Below are positions 1-10,300 of a stretch of 64,000 bases of DNA, piece by piece. The stretch lies in the NCBI GenBank assembly GCA_001643675.2, contig LSRY02000003.1, positions 2,160,001 through 2,224,000 on the forward strand, read 5' to 3'. Position numbers and translations under genes: made by a program. The notes beneath the pieces are model-generated. The model was not told the DNA's origin. It worked only from the letters and a program-made list of their open reading frames with translations, and ran no database searches. Every line of letters starts with the position of its first letter. Position 1 is the first letter of the stretch. Source of the stretch: Monocercomonoides exilis. Its lineage: Eukaryota > Preaxostyla > Oxymonadida > Polymastigidae.

Positions 1-787
1 TTAGAAATATTTCAATGTCTTTCACATCAATCTTAGTCTCTCTGAATAGATTAATAGAATCTAGTACTTTTCGAACTGTCTGATTAATCACTCCACTGGA
101 CAGGTCAGTATTCGAGAGTGTTTCGATGAACTCTGCCATAATCCATTTTACATCTTTTGTTGTGAGAGGGTCAGTGTCATCCATACTCTCTCTATCTAGA
201 AATTGCTTGAATCTTCGCAGCGCTCTCCACGTATCTCTTTCGCTCTTTTGATTTCTAAGTATTGCTGCTGCTATCTCTTTTGCTCCAACGTGTTCTCCCC
301 ATGTTAAGAAGAGGTCTCTCCCCTGAATATTCTCTTCTCCAGTATAACGCTTATAACCTCTCCTGGGGGTAATTTCCAGCCTTCCTTCCTTATCTTCGCT
401 CCCGGTATCATGCACTCCTGAAAAGTCCCCAGGGTCTTTATCGAATGCCCAGGCTGCAGTAGCGGGGTCCAGGTCTGCCCCCGCCAGGCTGGTAGAATCA
501 GAATCGTCAGATCCCTCTGAGCTTCGTTCATCTTCTCTTTCATCACTCGTCCAATGTTTCTCAGGAACGTGTGGACTAGCGCTATGTCGTCTTCTGGTGT
601 TCCTCTCTCTTTCTTCCTTCTCACGGAGGATAGTCTCCAAGTACTTCCGCAGAGCACCGGCACAATCTGTTCTAAAATTGTATCTAGTATTCTCGGTGCG
701 ATTGTCTGAAATATCTCTGCGACTTTCTCCCCCCTCAGTGCATAGTCCGGTTTTTTCTAAGTCCGGCTGAGTGCGTCTATCAGCATT
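1..787 (-). mobile_element. DIRS-like (tyrosine recombinase) retrotransposon, 3' part, running off the left edge
   Basis: Two overlapping minus-strand reading frames carry the end of a reverse transcriptase/RNase H protein and the beginning of a tyrosine-recombinase-like protein. Overlapping RT/RH and YR frames are the known layout of DIRS elements, which integrate by a tyrosine recombinase rather than an integrase. The element continues beyond base 1, so its terminal repeats and the recombinase catalytic residues are not visible. The RT palm and RNase H core are missing upstream, so this copy is 5'-truncated or decayed. The class assignment rests on motif recognition, not on a database search. 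Confidence 0.6.
1..787 (-). CDS. Tyrosine recombinase-like protein, N-terminal part (C-terminus off window)
   Basis: This frame is open from a stop near 788-790 down to base 1, more than 260 codons, without an obvious ATG start. The upstream part is charged and Ser/Asp/Glu-rich. The last 110 or so codons read as a helical SAM-like core-binding domain: a Trp-Arg-Ala-Leu-Arg-Arg-Phe stretch near 240, then LTTKDVKWIMAEFI and a TVRKVLDSINLF helix. In tyrosine recombinases this domain precedes the catalytic domain, which would lie to the left of the window. The frame overlaps the RT/RH frame by about 430 nt. The start codon is unknown and could involve frameshifting. Function is inferred from position next to the RT end and from fold-like pattern only. 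Confidence 0.5.
304..735 (-). CDS. Reverse transcriptase/RNase H C-terminal fragment of the DIRS-like element
   Basis: The frame is open from an in-frame TAG near 737-739 to a TAA at 304-306. It contains TILILPAWRGQTWTPLL followed about 30 residues later by KLPPGEVISVILE. A hydrophobic-P-x-W-x-x-Q-x-W-x-x-L segment followed by LPPG is how the RNase H end of DIRS/Ngaro-type polyproteins typically looks. No RT palm motif (YxDD) or RNase H Asp triad is visible here, so only the extreme C-terminus remains. The recombinase frame runs through the whole of this fragment in another phase. Confidence 0.55.
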   Translation of the reverse strand, partial: RGEKVAEIFQTIAPRILDTILEQIVPVLCGSTWRLSSVRRKKERGTPEDDIALVHTFLRNIGRVMKEKMNEAQRDLTILILPAWRGQTWTPLLQPGHSIKTLGTFQECMIPGAKIRKEGWKLPPGEVISVILEKRIFRGETSS

Positions 788-839
788 TTAGCTGAGAAAT
801 GCAGAATCTTCTTCAATTTTCATTACGCTGCACTATGCG

Positions 840-2510
840 GCTTCCTTATGTATCCTCCTCTCGCGGTCTACCGTGATCTCCTGCTCAATATTCTCCTCGC
901 GATTCTTTGCGGATTTCACTTCTTCAGTCTTCTCGAAAAGTTTCGCGGTTACAATGTCTGCACCTATTTCGCAAAAGTGCACGATTTTTTATCGTATTAT
1001 CGATTTACAACTTCTCTCAATCTCTTTCTCCATCATTTTCTCGTAGTAAACTCAGCTTTCTCTTCATTCAAATTCTTTCTATTAAAAACAATTTGTCACT
1101 CCTCGATTATCTCGCGACAATCCACAAATTTCTTTTTTCTCTCAGTCCAGTAATATTTAGCGGTTTCCCTTATGTGATAATTTCTCTTATAATGAAACGT
1201 ATCATTTCGAATTATAAATTGATGATATTTCACTTATTCAGTTTTAATATTGTGTCGTGACACAGCTTGTCTATATTTCCTTAGCAAAAGTCAATCTATT
1301 TACTGAGTATTCTATCTCTATCGTCTTCTCGCTGCGAAACGCTGTTCTCTGCTCTATCTCTTCTCATAGTCTCGGTATTGAACGCGGTTACTCACTCGTC
1401 TCTTAGTCTCGCGGAAAAGCATGTCTTTCTATTCTCTCTCTTTTCTCATGATCTCGAGCTCGAACTCGGTTTGATTCTTTGTAACTCTCTCCCGAATATG
1501 CACAGCTTCATTTCAAATAATTATCTTGTAACTGCAATGAAATTATCCTTTTATTAAAACATTGCTGTAATATATGTATCGATTATTACAAATATCCTTG
1601 CATAATATAAATATAAATATTTCGTCACTGTATTTATATGTATCTCGCGTAACTGCTCAGCTCTTTTCACAATAAATCTTCTTTTCATATCAAGCAGATT
1701 CTCTATTTATCCCTCTCTCGCTTCAATTCTCTGCACCTCTTTTATTTAATCAAATCATGATCTCGCGGTAAAGTGCGGCTCTCTCTTCTCTTTCTGTCTC
1801 GCGGCAAAGCGCGGCTCTCTTTTTTTTCTATTCAATTTTAGTCTTACGATTAATCACGATTATGTTCATTGTATTTATTTCGATACAATGATTTGTCTCA
1901 TTTTAATTATATATATTCAAACTGTAATCAAATTATTATTGCTATATAATCACTTCTGAATTAATTCACATCTCGCGGCTATGCGCGGATCTTCTTCCTT
2001 ACAAATTCCATCAATATTCTGTTGTTTCTCGTTGGTTTTGTTTAAATTTGAATTCCACAGCATTATATGAATATATCTCTTCAATATTGTATATATTTAT
2101 TATATTGTTTCGAAATTTCATTAGACAGGAAATTCTTTCTCCAAAATAATCTCTCTGCAATTTGTGGATCTATCCTTTTTAATTCTTGCGATATCAAGCA
2201 CTTTCTTAATATATCGATATCTTGCTTCAATACGTTGTTCTTATTCCAAATAAATAAACAAAATAATGTGTAGTTGTATTCTTTTTTAAAGCCTATAGAA
2301 TATCATATCTTCATTTTGTTTAAACATCTCTCGATTTTTTATAGTTTCTGTTTGGACAATTGTCTCGCTGCACAATGTGGCTCTAATTCCAATAATTATC
2401 TCACAGAATTTTATAGCTTCTGTTCTTGATAAAATCTCTTCACAATGTGCAGCTTGCCGTTCGACATCTTCGGCTGTGCACTTTCTTCCATTCCGGATGA
2501 TAAATTTCAT
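840..2510 (-). pseudogene. Decayed upstream ORF of the element with TCTCGCGG-type repeats
   Basis: Roughly twelve diverged copies of a 20-24 bp unit (TCTCGCGG-N4-GCGCGGCTCT on the plus strand) lie between about 859 and 2450. The clearest are at about 1761, 1797, 1971 and 2363. Read on the minus strand in one phase, several give Arg-Ala-Ala-Leu-Cys-Arg-Glu-Thr-like peptides interrupted by stops and frameshifts. The position is where the first ORF of a minus-strand DIRS element would lie, so a decayed gag-like ORF is possible. A separate satellite is the alternative. Confidence 0.35.
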
Positions 2511-4605
2511 GCTTAAATCCTGGTAAATTTTTCACTAAAATATTCAACTTTGACCAGTGTTAAATTTTGATCTAATTCACTTCCATCGCCGTCTCTGTGT
2601 TCTATTGTAACAGGTTGTTGCTTCATTTTCATTGCGGACAATTTGGATCAACTTTGAATTTGAGTATTGGCGAAGTTAGATCTTAAACCGCCCATAATTC
2701 GTGACCAATACTCATTATTGAGGAGCAAACCTGCTCCATGCGTTCGGATATTCGCTCTATTGCGAATTGTTATTTTTCCAGTGTACTACAATTACCTTGC
2801 AAGAAAAATGATTTGTTGTTTTTTTGAATAGATTTTGTATTTGATTAAAGAATGTCTCTTCATTTTGTGCAAATGACAAATATGATAACTTTTGTTCAAC
2901 TTTCTTTTCTTATACGTGTGATTATCGTTAAAATCACATCTTGATTCTGTTCTAAGATTATAAAAACTTTTTTTGCCATTTGTCAAATTAATTTCTTTCA
3001 TATATTTGATGTTTGACAATCGCTTCAAAAGCCAATGGTCGAGATGAATGTGTGAAAAAATTCTTAAAATTCTATATTATCATTTTTCAGCGTTCAGCAA
3101 TATATATTTAACGAAAATTCAAGAATCAGAATTTTTCATTGTCAAATAAAATTTCAAAAAATTTTTCCCATATGTTTATTTTTTCATTAAAATTATTAAA
3201 CTGTTTAAATATTGATTCCATGGAGTTGATGAAATGAACATTCTGTTGCAATCTCTATTTTTCAAATACAACCTAAATGGGATGTTATCACATCGTGTTG
3301 TTCACACATTTTTGTGACTATACCTGGTTGTGATTGTATGTTATGTGACTTTTCACAAAAAAAAAAAAAAATAATAAAAAATTCTTTTTTGAAATAATAA
3401 ATCTAATGAGGATTTTTTTTTTCATTTTGATAATCATTCAAAAATGGCAAATTTCTTTTGAAAAATTCTATTTGTTTGCTTTTGAAATAAAATAAAACAA
3501 TCATGTTCTGATCAAGTTTGTGTTCTTCTTCTAAAAACTGCATTTGCAAGTCTTGCACAGTATTGACAAGTTTCAACTTTCATTTTTGTCTTGTTTCGTG
3601 AGTGGGAACAGAAATTTGATTCAACTGTGACATTTTCAATTTTGTTTGTTAATATGATAAAGTGCATTTGTGACGATATTTTTTCACTTTATGAATTTTG
3701 TTTCATTCAGATTCTTCGAACAAATGTGTGATTTTTTTTTTTTGAAATCAAATTTTTTCTTTCTAAAATTTTGAACAGAAAATTTCCCTTTGAAATCAAC
3801 AAAAGAACATTGAAAAATGAAAAGGTTTATAAAAAATATCTTCATCCTTGTTGAAGTGAAAAGATTGATTTTTAAAATAGGTGTGAAGAATTTCGCATTT
3901 GAATACAAAATCTCTTTCCAATGATAATCTGCCTTTAAAAAAACAAACACACAGAAAAGAGTTGTGATTTTTTTAATGATCACCCAAATTTCTCATTTTT
4001 TTAATTTTTCGAAACATTTTTGCTTGAGAATGCTTGACTTATTTTGAAATGAAAAGAATAAAAAGTTTGGAACAAAGTGTTGTTTTTTCAAAAAAGAGAG
4101 GATTTTGTCCCAGAAGACAAAAAAGAAAATAGAAAGTTTAAATAAAATAGGTCAAAAATTATAACATTTGTTGTTTTAAAAAATTTTATTTGTAAAGACA
4201 AAAACTCTGTGTTTGATAATAAATGAAGTTCCCATTTTTTTCAATCTCACAAGAAAGGAAATAAATGATTTCAGATAAAGAAATTTCTATTTTCGTGAAA
4301 TTCGAAAAGTTGGATTGAGAATATTTCATTATAAATGTCATTCTTATTTTGACATAGTCAATAAAAGAATAATTTATCATTAAACATTTGATTTTTTTTA
4401 CGAATGGTAATATTTATTTTGAGTTCTTCTTTAATGCGAAAACATTTTATTATAATTTTCATTTAAAAAAAAAAAAATAAATAAATAAAATAAAAAAACA
4501 CAAGTATTTCATTATCCTCTTTGCATTTCGCGTTTCAACATCATTTGCATTGAAATCTCATGTTTGCTTCCAATCCATTTTTTCATTGCCTAACCTTTCA
4601 CTTTA
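2511..4605. other. Intergenic, AT-rich; no gene seen
   Basis: Long A and T runs, no frame with protein-like composition. A 19-base stretch ending AGTGGGAACAGAAATTTGA near 3600 matches part of the foldback element seen at 28.7-28.9 kb and 54.5-54.75 kb, so a fragment of that element lies here. Confidence 0.5.
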
Positions 4606-6855
4606 TTATGTTTTTTTCCGTTTCAGCTCATAGCCAGCCATTTGCAGTTCACAGCAAGAAGAAGGCAAAGACGAAAAAAGGTTAATTTGTTTCTTCGTGA
4701 AATGGCACGGCTGCTGCACCCGTTTGCACAAATAAGAGAATTGAGGAAGTTCATATGCCCCACATTCCCCTGAGAATGTATACAAGGAACAACTCTTTTC
4801 CCATTGCTCTTTTCCCCATTCGCTTATCAACATTTCTGCTTTTGAAATCCATCCATCTTTTATTCTCATCGTTTCATATTCCAAATCGTTTCTCAGATAA
4901 AACAAAAGAAATGAAGTTGTCTTTGCCTCTTTCTTTGATTTTTCTTCGCCTTCGGCTGCATTTGATCTCTCATCGCTTCGAGCTGCTTCAAGCTCTTCCT
5001 TTTTCTGTTCTCTTGTTTTGCAACATCCAGCATCCTCTCTACAAATCGCTTCATCAAACTCTTCCTTCATTTCCACCTCATCTGAACTGCCTCCGTAACA
5101 AAGCATCTGGATTTCCTCGCTTCCAAACTCAACTTTTTCCACTGCTTCGTCATTGCACATCAGCCACTCATCTTTCTTCTTTTTCCCATTTTTATAAAAA
5201 GTGGGTATTCGAACAAGCGAAATGTAGTGTCCGTCTTCGTTTGTGCCTGAGTGTAGGATAATTGCACTCAGGTGATACAAACGGTTGCAAGAAGAAGAAG
5301 AAGAAGAAGAAGAAGAAGAAGAAGAAGAAGAAGAAGAAGAAGAAGAAGAAGAAGAAGAAGAAGAAGAAGAAGAAGAAGAAGGAGAATGAGAATGGGATGG
5401 AGGAGGAGGAGTAGAAATTGGCGTTGTTGAAGACAAAGATGGGGAAGTTGTTGCAATTGGCTCCGATAACTTTGTTGAAGCTTCTTCTTTTCTGCTCGCA
5501 CGCTCAATCAATTGCTCAATCTGGCTGCTGTACGAATAGTCAGATAAAACCAACGAATGCAAATAGAGAAACAGCGGCGTAGCTTCAAAATTGTTCTTTT
5601 GCATCCGTGGGGAAATCAACTTCTTTTGTTTGTTTATCTCTTTGGCGCCTTCTTTTCCCTCTTCTTGTCGCTTAACTTGCAGCTTCAAGTTCTTTCTTCT
5701 TTTTCTCTCTTCTTTCAGCCGCTTTCCTGCTTCACAGTCCAAATCCGAAGGAAGCTCACAAAATGCGTTCATGTCAATTTCCTGCGGGTAATAGAACTTC
5801 GAAGTGTCTTTCGTCATCTTATGTGTCTTCGCATCAAATGTCCATCTGTTCAGATGGAAAGCGAGAACGGGAGGAAGACAAGCAATAAATGAATGCTAAA
5901 AGGGAAATGGAGTAGAAACAGATGTTGTTTTCAGTTCAAATATTTATTATGACAAAAAAAAAATAATTTAAAAAAACGATCATTGCATTTGTTAAGCAGA
6001 TTCTTTTCATTGAAAAAAAAATCAACACTTTAACAAACTCTTTTGGCGTCCTGCTTCTTTCCCTTGATTACAATTCCCGATTCTCCGACAAAATCAACAT
6101 CTCTAAACGTCCAGAAAAGCGCTTCTTCAAGTGTGCGATGATTGCTGACAGTAACTCTTTGGAATAATTTTTTATAAAATTCATATAAAATATACAATAA
6201 TATGCCAATATCTCACACGAGATGCTGTAAAACTTTTCCCAAACGCAGGTGGAAATGGATTCTCCCTTCGACAGAGGCTGCACTCGCGTAATCGTCGTGC
6301 CTCTCATCAGCTTCTTCAGCCCTCCATTCAAATTTGTGCTCTTTTGAAAAAAATGTGGGGGAAAAAACTTATAAATGAAAGCAATCGTTAACAAAAATTC
6401 ATATACTTTCAAGTCCCTTTGGAGAAGTTTCAAAACATTCAGAAAAAAAATATTTGCATCTTGTTGTCTCAAGGCATCATCATCTTGAAAACCCATTGCT
6501 TTCGTAATGCGATTTGTTGAGCATCTGAAAAAAATTTTCATCACTGATCATAAATTGAGATACGTATGCTGCGAAATTCAGCAAACAATTTCTTTGAACT
6601 CATTTTTCGAAAAAGATCTCGAAGCTCATTAGCAAGAGTCCCTCGTTTCGAATAACTTTGCAAAATAATCTTTCGTTTGTTTAAGAATTGCACAATGAAA
6701 TAATTATTTCAGATCTCATTTAATTAAGCACGTACCTCTCTGAACAACATGTTGTGATACAAACATTGAAGAACAGCATTCATGTAGCAGGTGCAACCTT
6801 GGTTTTCCAGTCCACAATACCTTTCTTCATTTTTGTGCGATTTTCTTTTGAGCAT
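4606..6855 (-). CDS. Ubiquitin-specific protease (peptidase C19), six exons
   Basis: This is a cysteine protease that removes ubiquitin from proteins. I assembled it as join(6736-6855, 6587-6669, 6407-6524, 6219-6340, 6039-6156, 4606-5895) on the minus strand, 616 residues, with all phases consistent. Exon 1 holds the Cys box GLENQGCTCYMNAVLQCLY, with nucleophile Cys23. Exons 2-3 carry the FGW-x-QQHD-like region as MGFQDDDALRQQDA. Exon 5 has LEEAL and KGKKQDAK, and exon 6 has LPPVLAFHLNRWTFD. The His box is NEDGHYISL (His410), with Asn435/Asp436 downstream. A Ser tract of about 30 residues sits just before the His box. Introns are 66, 62, 66, 62 and 143 nt; three use AAG acceptors, and the intron 4 junction could shift by a few bases. 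The start is the first ATG after an in-frame TGA. It is divergent from the SWR1-like gene. The exact USP subfamily is not resolved. Confidence 0.88.
5290..5382. repeat. (GAA)n trinucleotide tract
   Basis: An almost pure GAA run on the plus strand. Read on the minus strand in the USP frame (TCT phase) it encodes the Ser homopolymer just before the His box. It is likely length-variable. Confidence 0.9.
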
Positions 6856-7389
6856 TTTTCACGCTCGACAGTTTTATAAATTCAAATGAAAAACGAGAAT
6901 TATGTTCAAATCACTAATAAAGCCGTATAATTCCACAAACAAGAACCACAACAAACAGGAAAAATCGAACAGATATCGTGCAAGACAATGAGCCGATGCA
7001 ACAGTGGTATTTTTCAAATATCTCTGACAGATGGCTCTTAAACAAGCATTGACTCATCCCTTAATGAAACAAATCTGCATTTACAATTTTTTTCACATTT
7101 TTCGAGGAGCAAAATTTTATGTTCAAAATTAAAATATCAAAAAACATCTTAACAAAGCCATATTTTTAGAAAAAAAAATCGAACAAATAAAACTTTTGTG
7201 AAATAAACCCAATTCGATCAAAAGTATATTCGTATTTTAACAAATTAATATTTATCGTTTAACGCCCGAATATTGTGTTACGCACGATTTATCGCTCATT
7301 TTGGCATATAATATACTAGTGTATTGCAAAATCTGGGATTGCAAAGGTGATTAAAATTATCAGAGAAGTGAAATCCTGTTTTTATTGTT
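6856..7389. promoter_or_regulatory. Divergent intergenic region between USP and SWR1-like genes
   Basis: 534 bp separate the two divergent start codons, so both promoters presumably lie here. It is AT-rich with A and T runs. I see no recognisable core promoter element beyond base composition. Confidence 0.4.
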
Positions 7390-10300
7390 ATGGAGCAGTT
7401 AAACAGTGCTTATGAAAGTAATTTGCCTCCAATAAAAAGTCCAATAACATCAGAGAAAAGTGTTATAAACTCTAAAAAAGGTGACTTTTCTATAGACCAA
7501 ACTGCAAATTGTGAAAGTTGTGATAGTCAAGAAGATGATGGCTTGTCAAAATCGAAACAAAATTCCAGTGGAAGTGAACTGTTTGTGTGAGTAATTGTGC
7601 TTTTTCTATTTTGCATTGATTTTTTCAATCTTTTTTTCTTTTTTTATTCATTGCAGAACAGAAGAACCAGAATATTTGAAAAGGTCAAGGTGGCAAAAAA
7701 GCAGAAGTGCATTGGTCTTCGACGATGACTCCCCCAAAAGATATCATGAGAATACATTCGAAGCCAATGCAGAAGCTTCTGAAAGGCAATGCGCAGCATC
7801 AGAGATTTTTTCGCTGTGCTCAAATTCGTCACTCAAACAGACGCCTCAATTGATGGACGAAGTGCAAGTGAGCCATTCAATCTCAAAATTTGATGGATGC
7901 GAACAAGATAATGTGGAAAAAGCAAAGTCTCTGCCAAATCACAGCAGAACAAAAACCAGCACTCAAAGCGTTCAGACAACGCTTTTGCGATATTTTAAGC
8001 CGTTGAACATAAAAATTGAAGCGGGAGTTAATGCCGTGTTAGAAGCGAAAAAGAAAGTGAAAGAAACTTTGACAACTCGGAAAAGTGATTCGAAGGGGGA
8101 ATTGGAAGAAGAAGAAGAAGAAGATAATTGCACACAACTGACATATCTTGATGATTCTGAAGAAACGAGCAAGAATTTATCGACATGCAATCAAACACAA
8201 ACGAAACCTGGTCACACTTTGCTTTCACGAGGACTCCGAGACATCAGCAGCGCAATGACTGAAGAGACACCAGGTTTCTCTTCTAATTCAGGGCGCCCTT
8301 CGAAGAAAAGAAGAACGGCTGATCAGTTGGGCATGCTGGAGGCAAGCTATTCTGATGCTGTGGTGTCTTCAGTCAGAAAAGCCAAGCTGAAAATAGGAGC
8401 TTTCGATAAAAAACAGAAGCAATCGGCAAAACCAGTGCAAAAGATTATGAGGCCGAAACCGAAAAAACTTGTCTTACAGGAGCTTTCGATGCTTGAACTG
8501 GTACAAAATTGTGATGCGTCTTCATTTGCTTCGATTCCTCCAATTAATACCAATTATTCATCTGCTTCTCTTCTCTCTTCTTCTTCTTTTCCATTTTCTC
8601 CTTCTTTTCCTTCTTCTTCTTCATCTTTTTCTTCTCCTTCTTCTCCTTCTTCACCATTAACTCCTTCCACTCCCTCCACCCCTCCCTCTCCAATCTTCCC
8701 TCCTTCTTCTCCTCTGCCAATTTCGCCCATCCGCCGCACCGTTTCGCTGGGCGAGCGCATCGAAATAGCTCTTTCGCAGCAGCTGCCGTTGCAAAACAGC
8801 CAAAGCGATCACAAGGAAGGAGAAGAGGAAGAAAAAGATGAAGAAAAAGATGAAGGAGAAGACACAAAAGGACAGAAGATAAAGAAGATAAAGAAAAAGA
8901 AGAAAAAGAAACAAACAATCAAAGAAACGACTCCTCATAAATCAATGCCTTTTTCACAGAAATCATCAAATGTTGAAAAATCGGCTTCTTCTTTGAAAAA
9001 AGCGAAAGAGAAGAAAAATGGCAAATTATTGGAAAACATTCAGAAAAATGAGAAAAAGAAAATGTTATTGATGAAGAAAAAAAGCAGTTTGAATGAAGAT
9101 TCAGAAGATTCAGAGACAGAACACAAAAGAAAGAGAATGAAACTCGAAAAAGGAAAAGAGGAAAACAATGAAGAGAAAAAAGCTGTTGATGATGATATTT
9201 CTTCGAAAGCATCAGCTTTCAAAAGAAATATGGCCAAACGGAATTCTGATGTTAAAAAAAGAGAATTTGAAGATGTGGAAGAAGAAACAATGGATAATTT
9301 AGTATTTAACAATGATGAACAACAGGGAAATGAAGAAGAAGCAGAAAGATCAGGAATTGAAAATCATAAGAAACAAGGGAGAAAACCGAAGAAGAAGAAG
9401 AAGAAGAAGAAGATTGCATTGATGAAGAAAAGCATTCATATTAAAAACGAAAGCATTGAAGACACAAAGAAAGGAAATTTCGATGAGACTCATAACTCAG
9501 AAAATTCCAATGATTTTCCACATCTTTTGCCTTTGGATGAAGGAAAAGAGAATTTTAACAGAGAAAAGAAAAAAAGAGAGAGAAAGACATCTCTGTTTCA
9601 TTCAGCAAAGTTGATGAAGGCGAAGAAAAAGAAAGAGGTGTTAAGTTCGAATGATATGCACAAAAATGAAGAAGATGAAGAAGAAGATGATGAAGATGAA
9701 AAAGAAGAAAACAAAGAAAAAGATGAAGAAAAAGGAGAAAAAGGAGAAAAAGGAGAAAAAGAAGAAAAAGACAAAGAAAAAGAAAAAGAAAAAGATGAAT
9801 CTTCAATGAAAAAGAAGCGGAAATGGGAAAGGAAGCAATTTGAGAAGATTAACATTGCAACTCGTTCAGCAAAAAGTGGAACAGAAACAGAAACAGAAAA
9901 AAAGAAGGGAATTCAATCAAAAAAGAAAAATTTGATCAAAAAGGAGAAGAAGAAAGAAGATGAAATAAAAAATATATTGGAGAAAGAAGAAGTTGAAGAA
10001 ACGCAGGAAAAACCAGAGAAAGAAGAAGAGAAAGAAGAAGAAGAGAAGAAGAAGAAGAATAAAACAGAAGAAAATTCTGTTATCATTTTTGATGCAGAAA
10101 AAGCAGCGAAGCTCAAACGAATCGCCACGAAAATGCTTGTTTATCAAACAAAAATGCGACTCATGAAAGATGTTCTTGAGGCAGATGAGGTTGTCAAAGA
10201 AGCTGAGCTGAAAGCGAAAAAGGGGAATAAATCGCGTTTGCCATTGAAAGAGAAGATATTTTTCTTTGAAGACGCAAAAGAACAGTTTCCTTTGAGTGTG

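Noticed and set aside
4755-5261. Plus-strand ORF opposite the USP gene
   Set aside because: Antisense shadow of a well-supported coding exon, with no recognisable features.
6525-6544. A 20-nt intron in the USP gene (GTGATG...TTTCAG)
   Set aside because: The phase would fit, but the donor GTTTGC at 6586 also fits, gives a 62-nt intron like its neighbours, and avoids translating a stretch that does not resemble USP sequence.
7595-7656. Start of the SWR1-like protein inside the plus frame at 7595
   Set aside because: That part translates a pyrimidine-rich intron (GTGAGT...TTGCAG). Joining 7586 to 7657 keeps phase and gives the upstream exon with ATG 7390.
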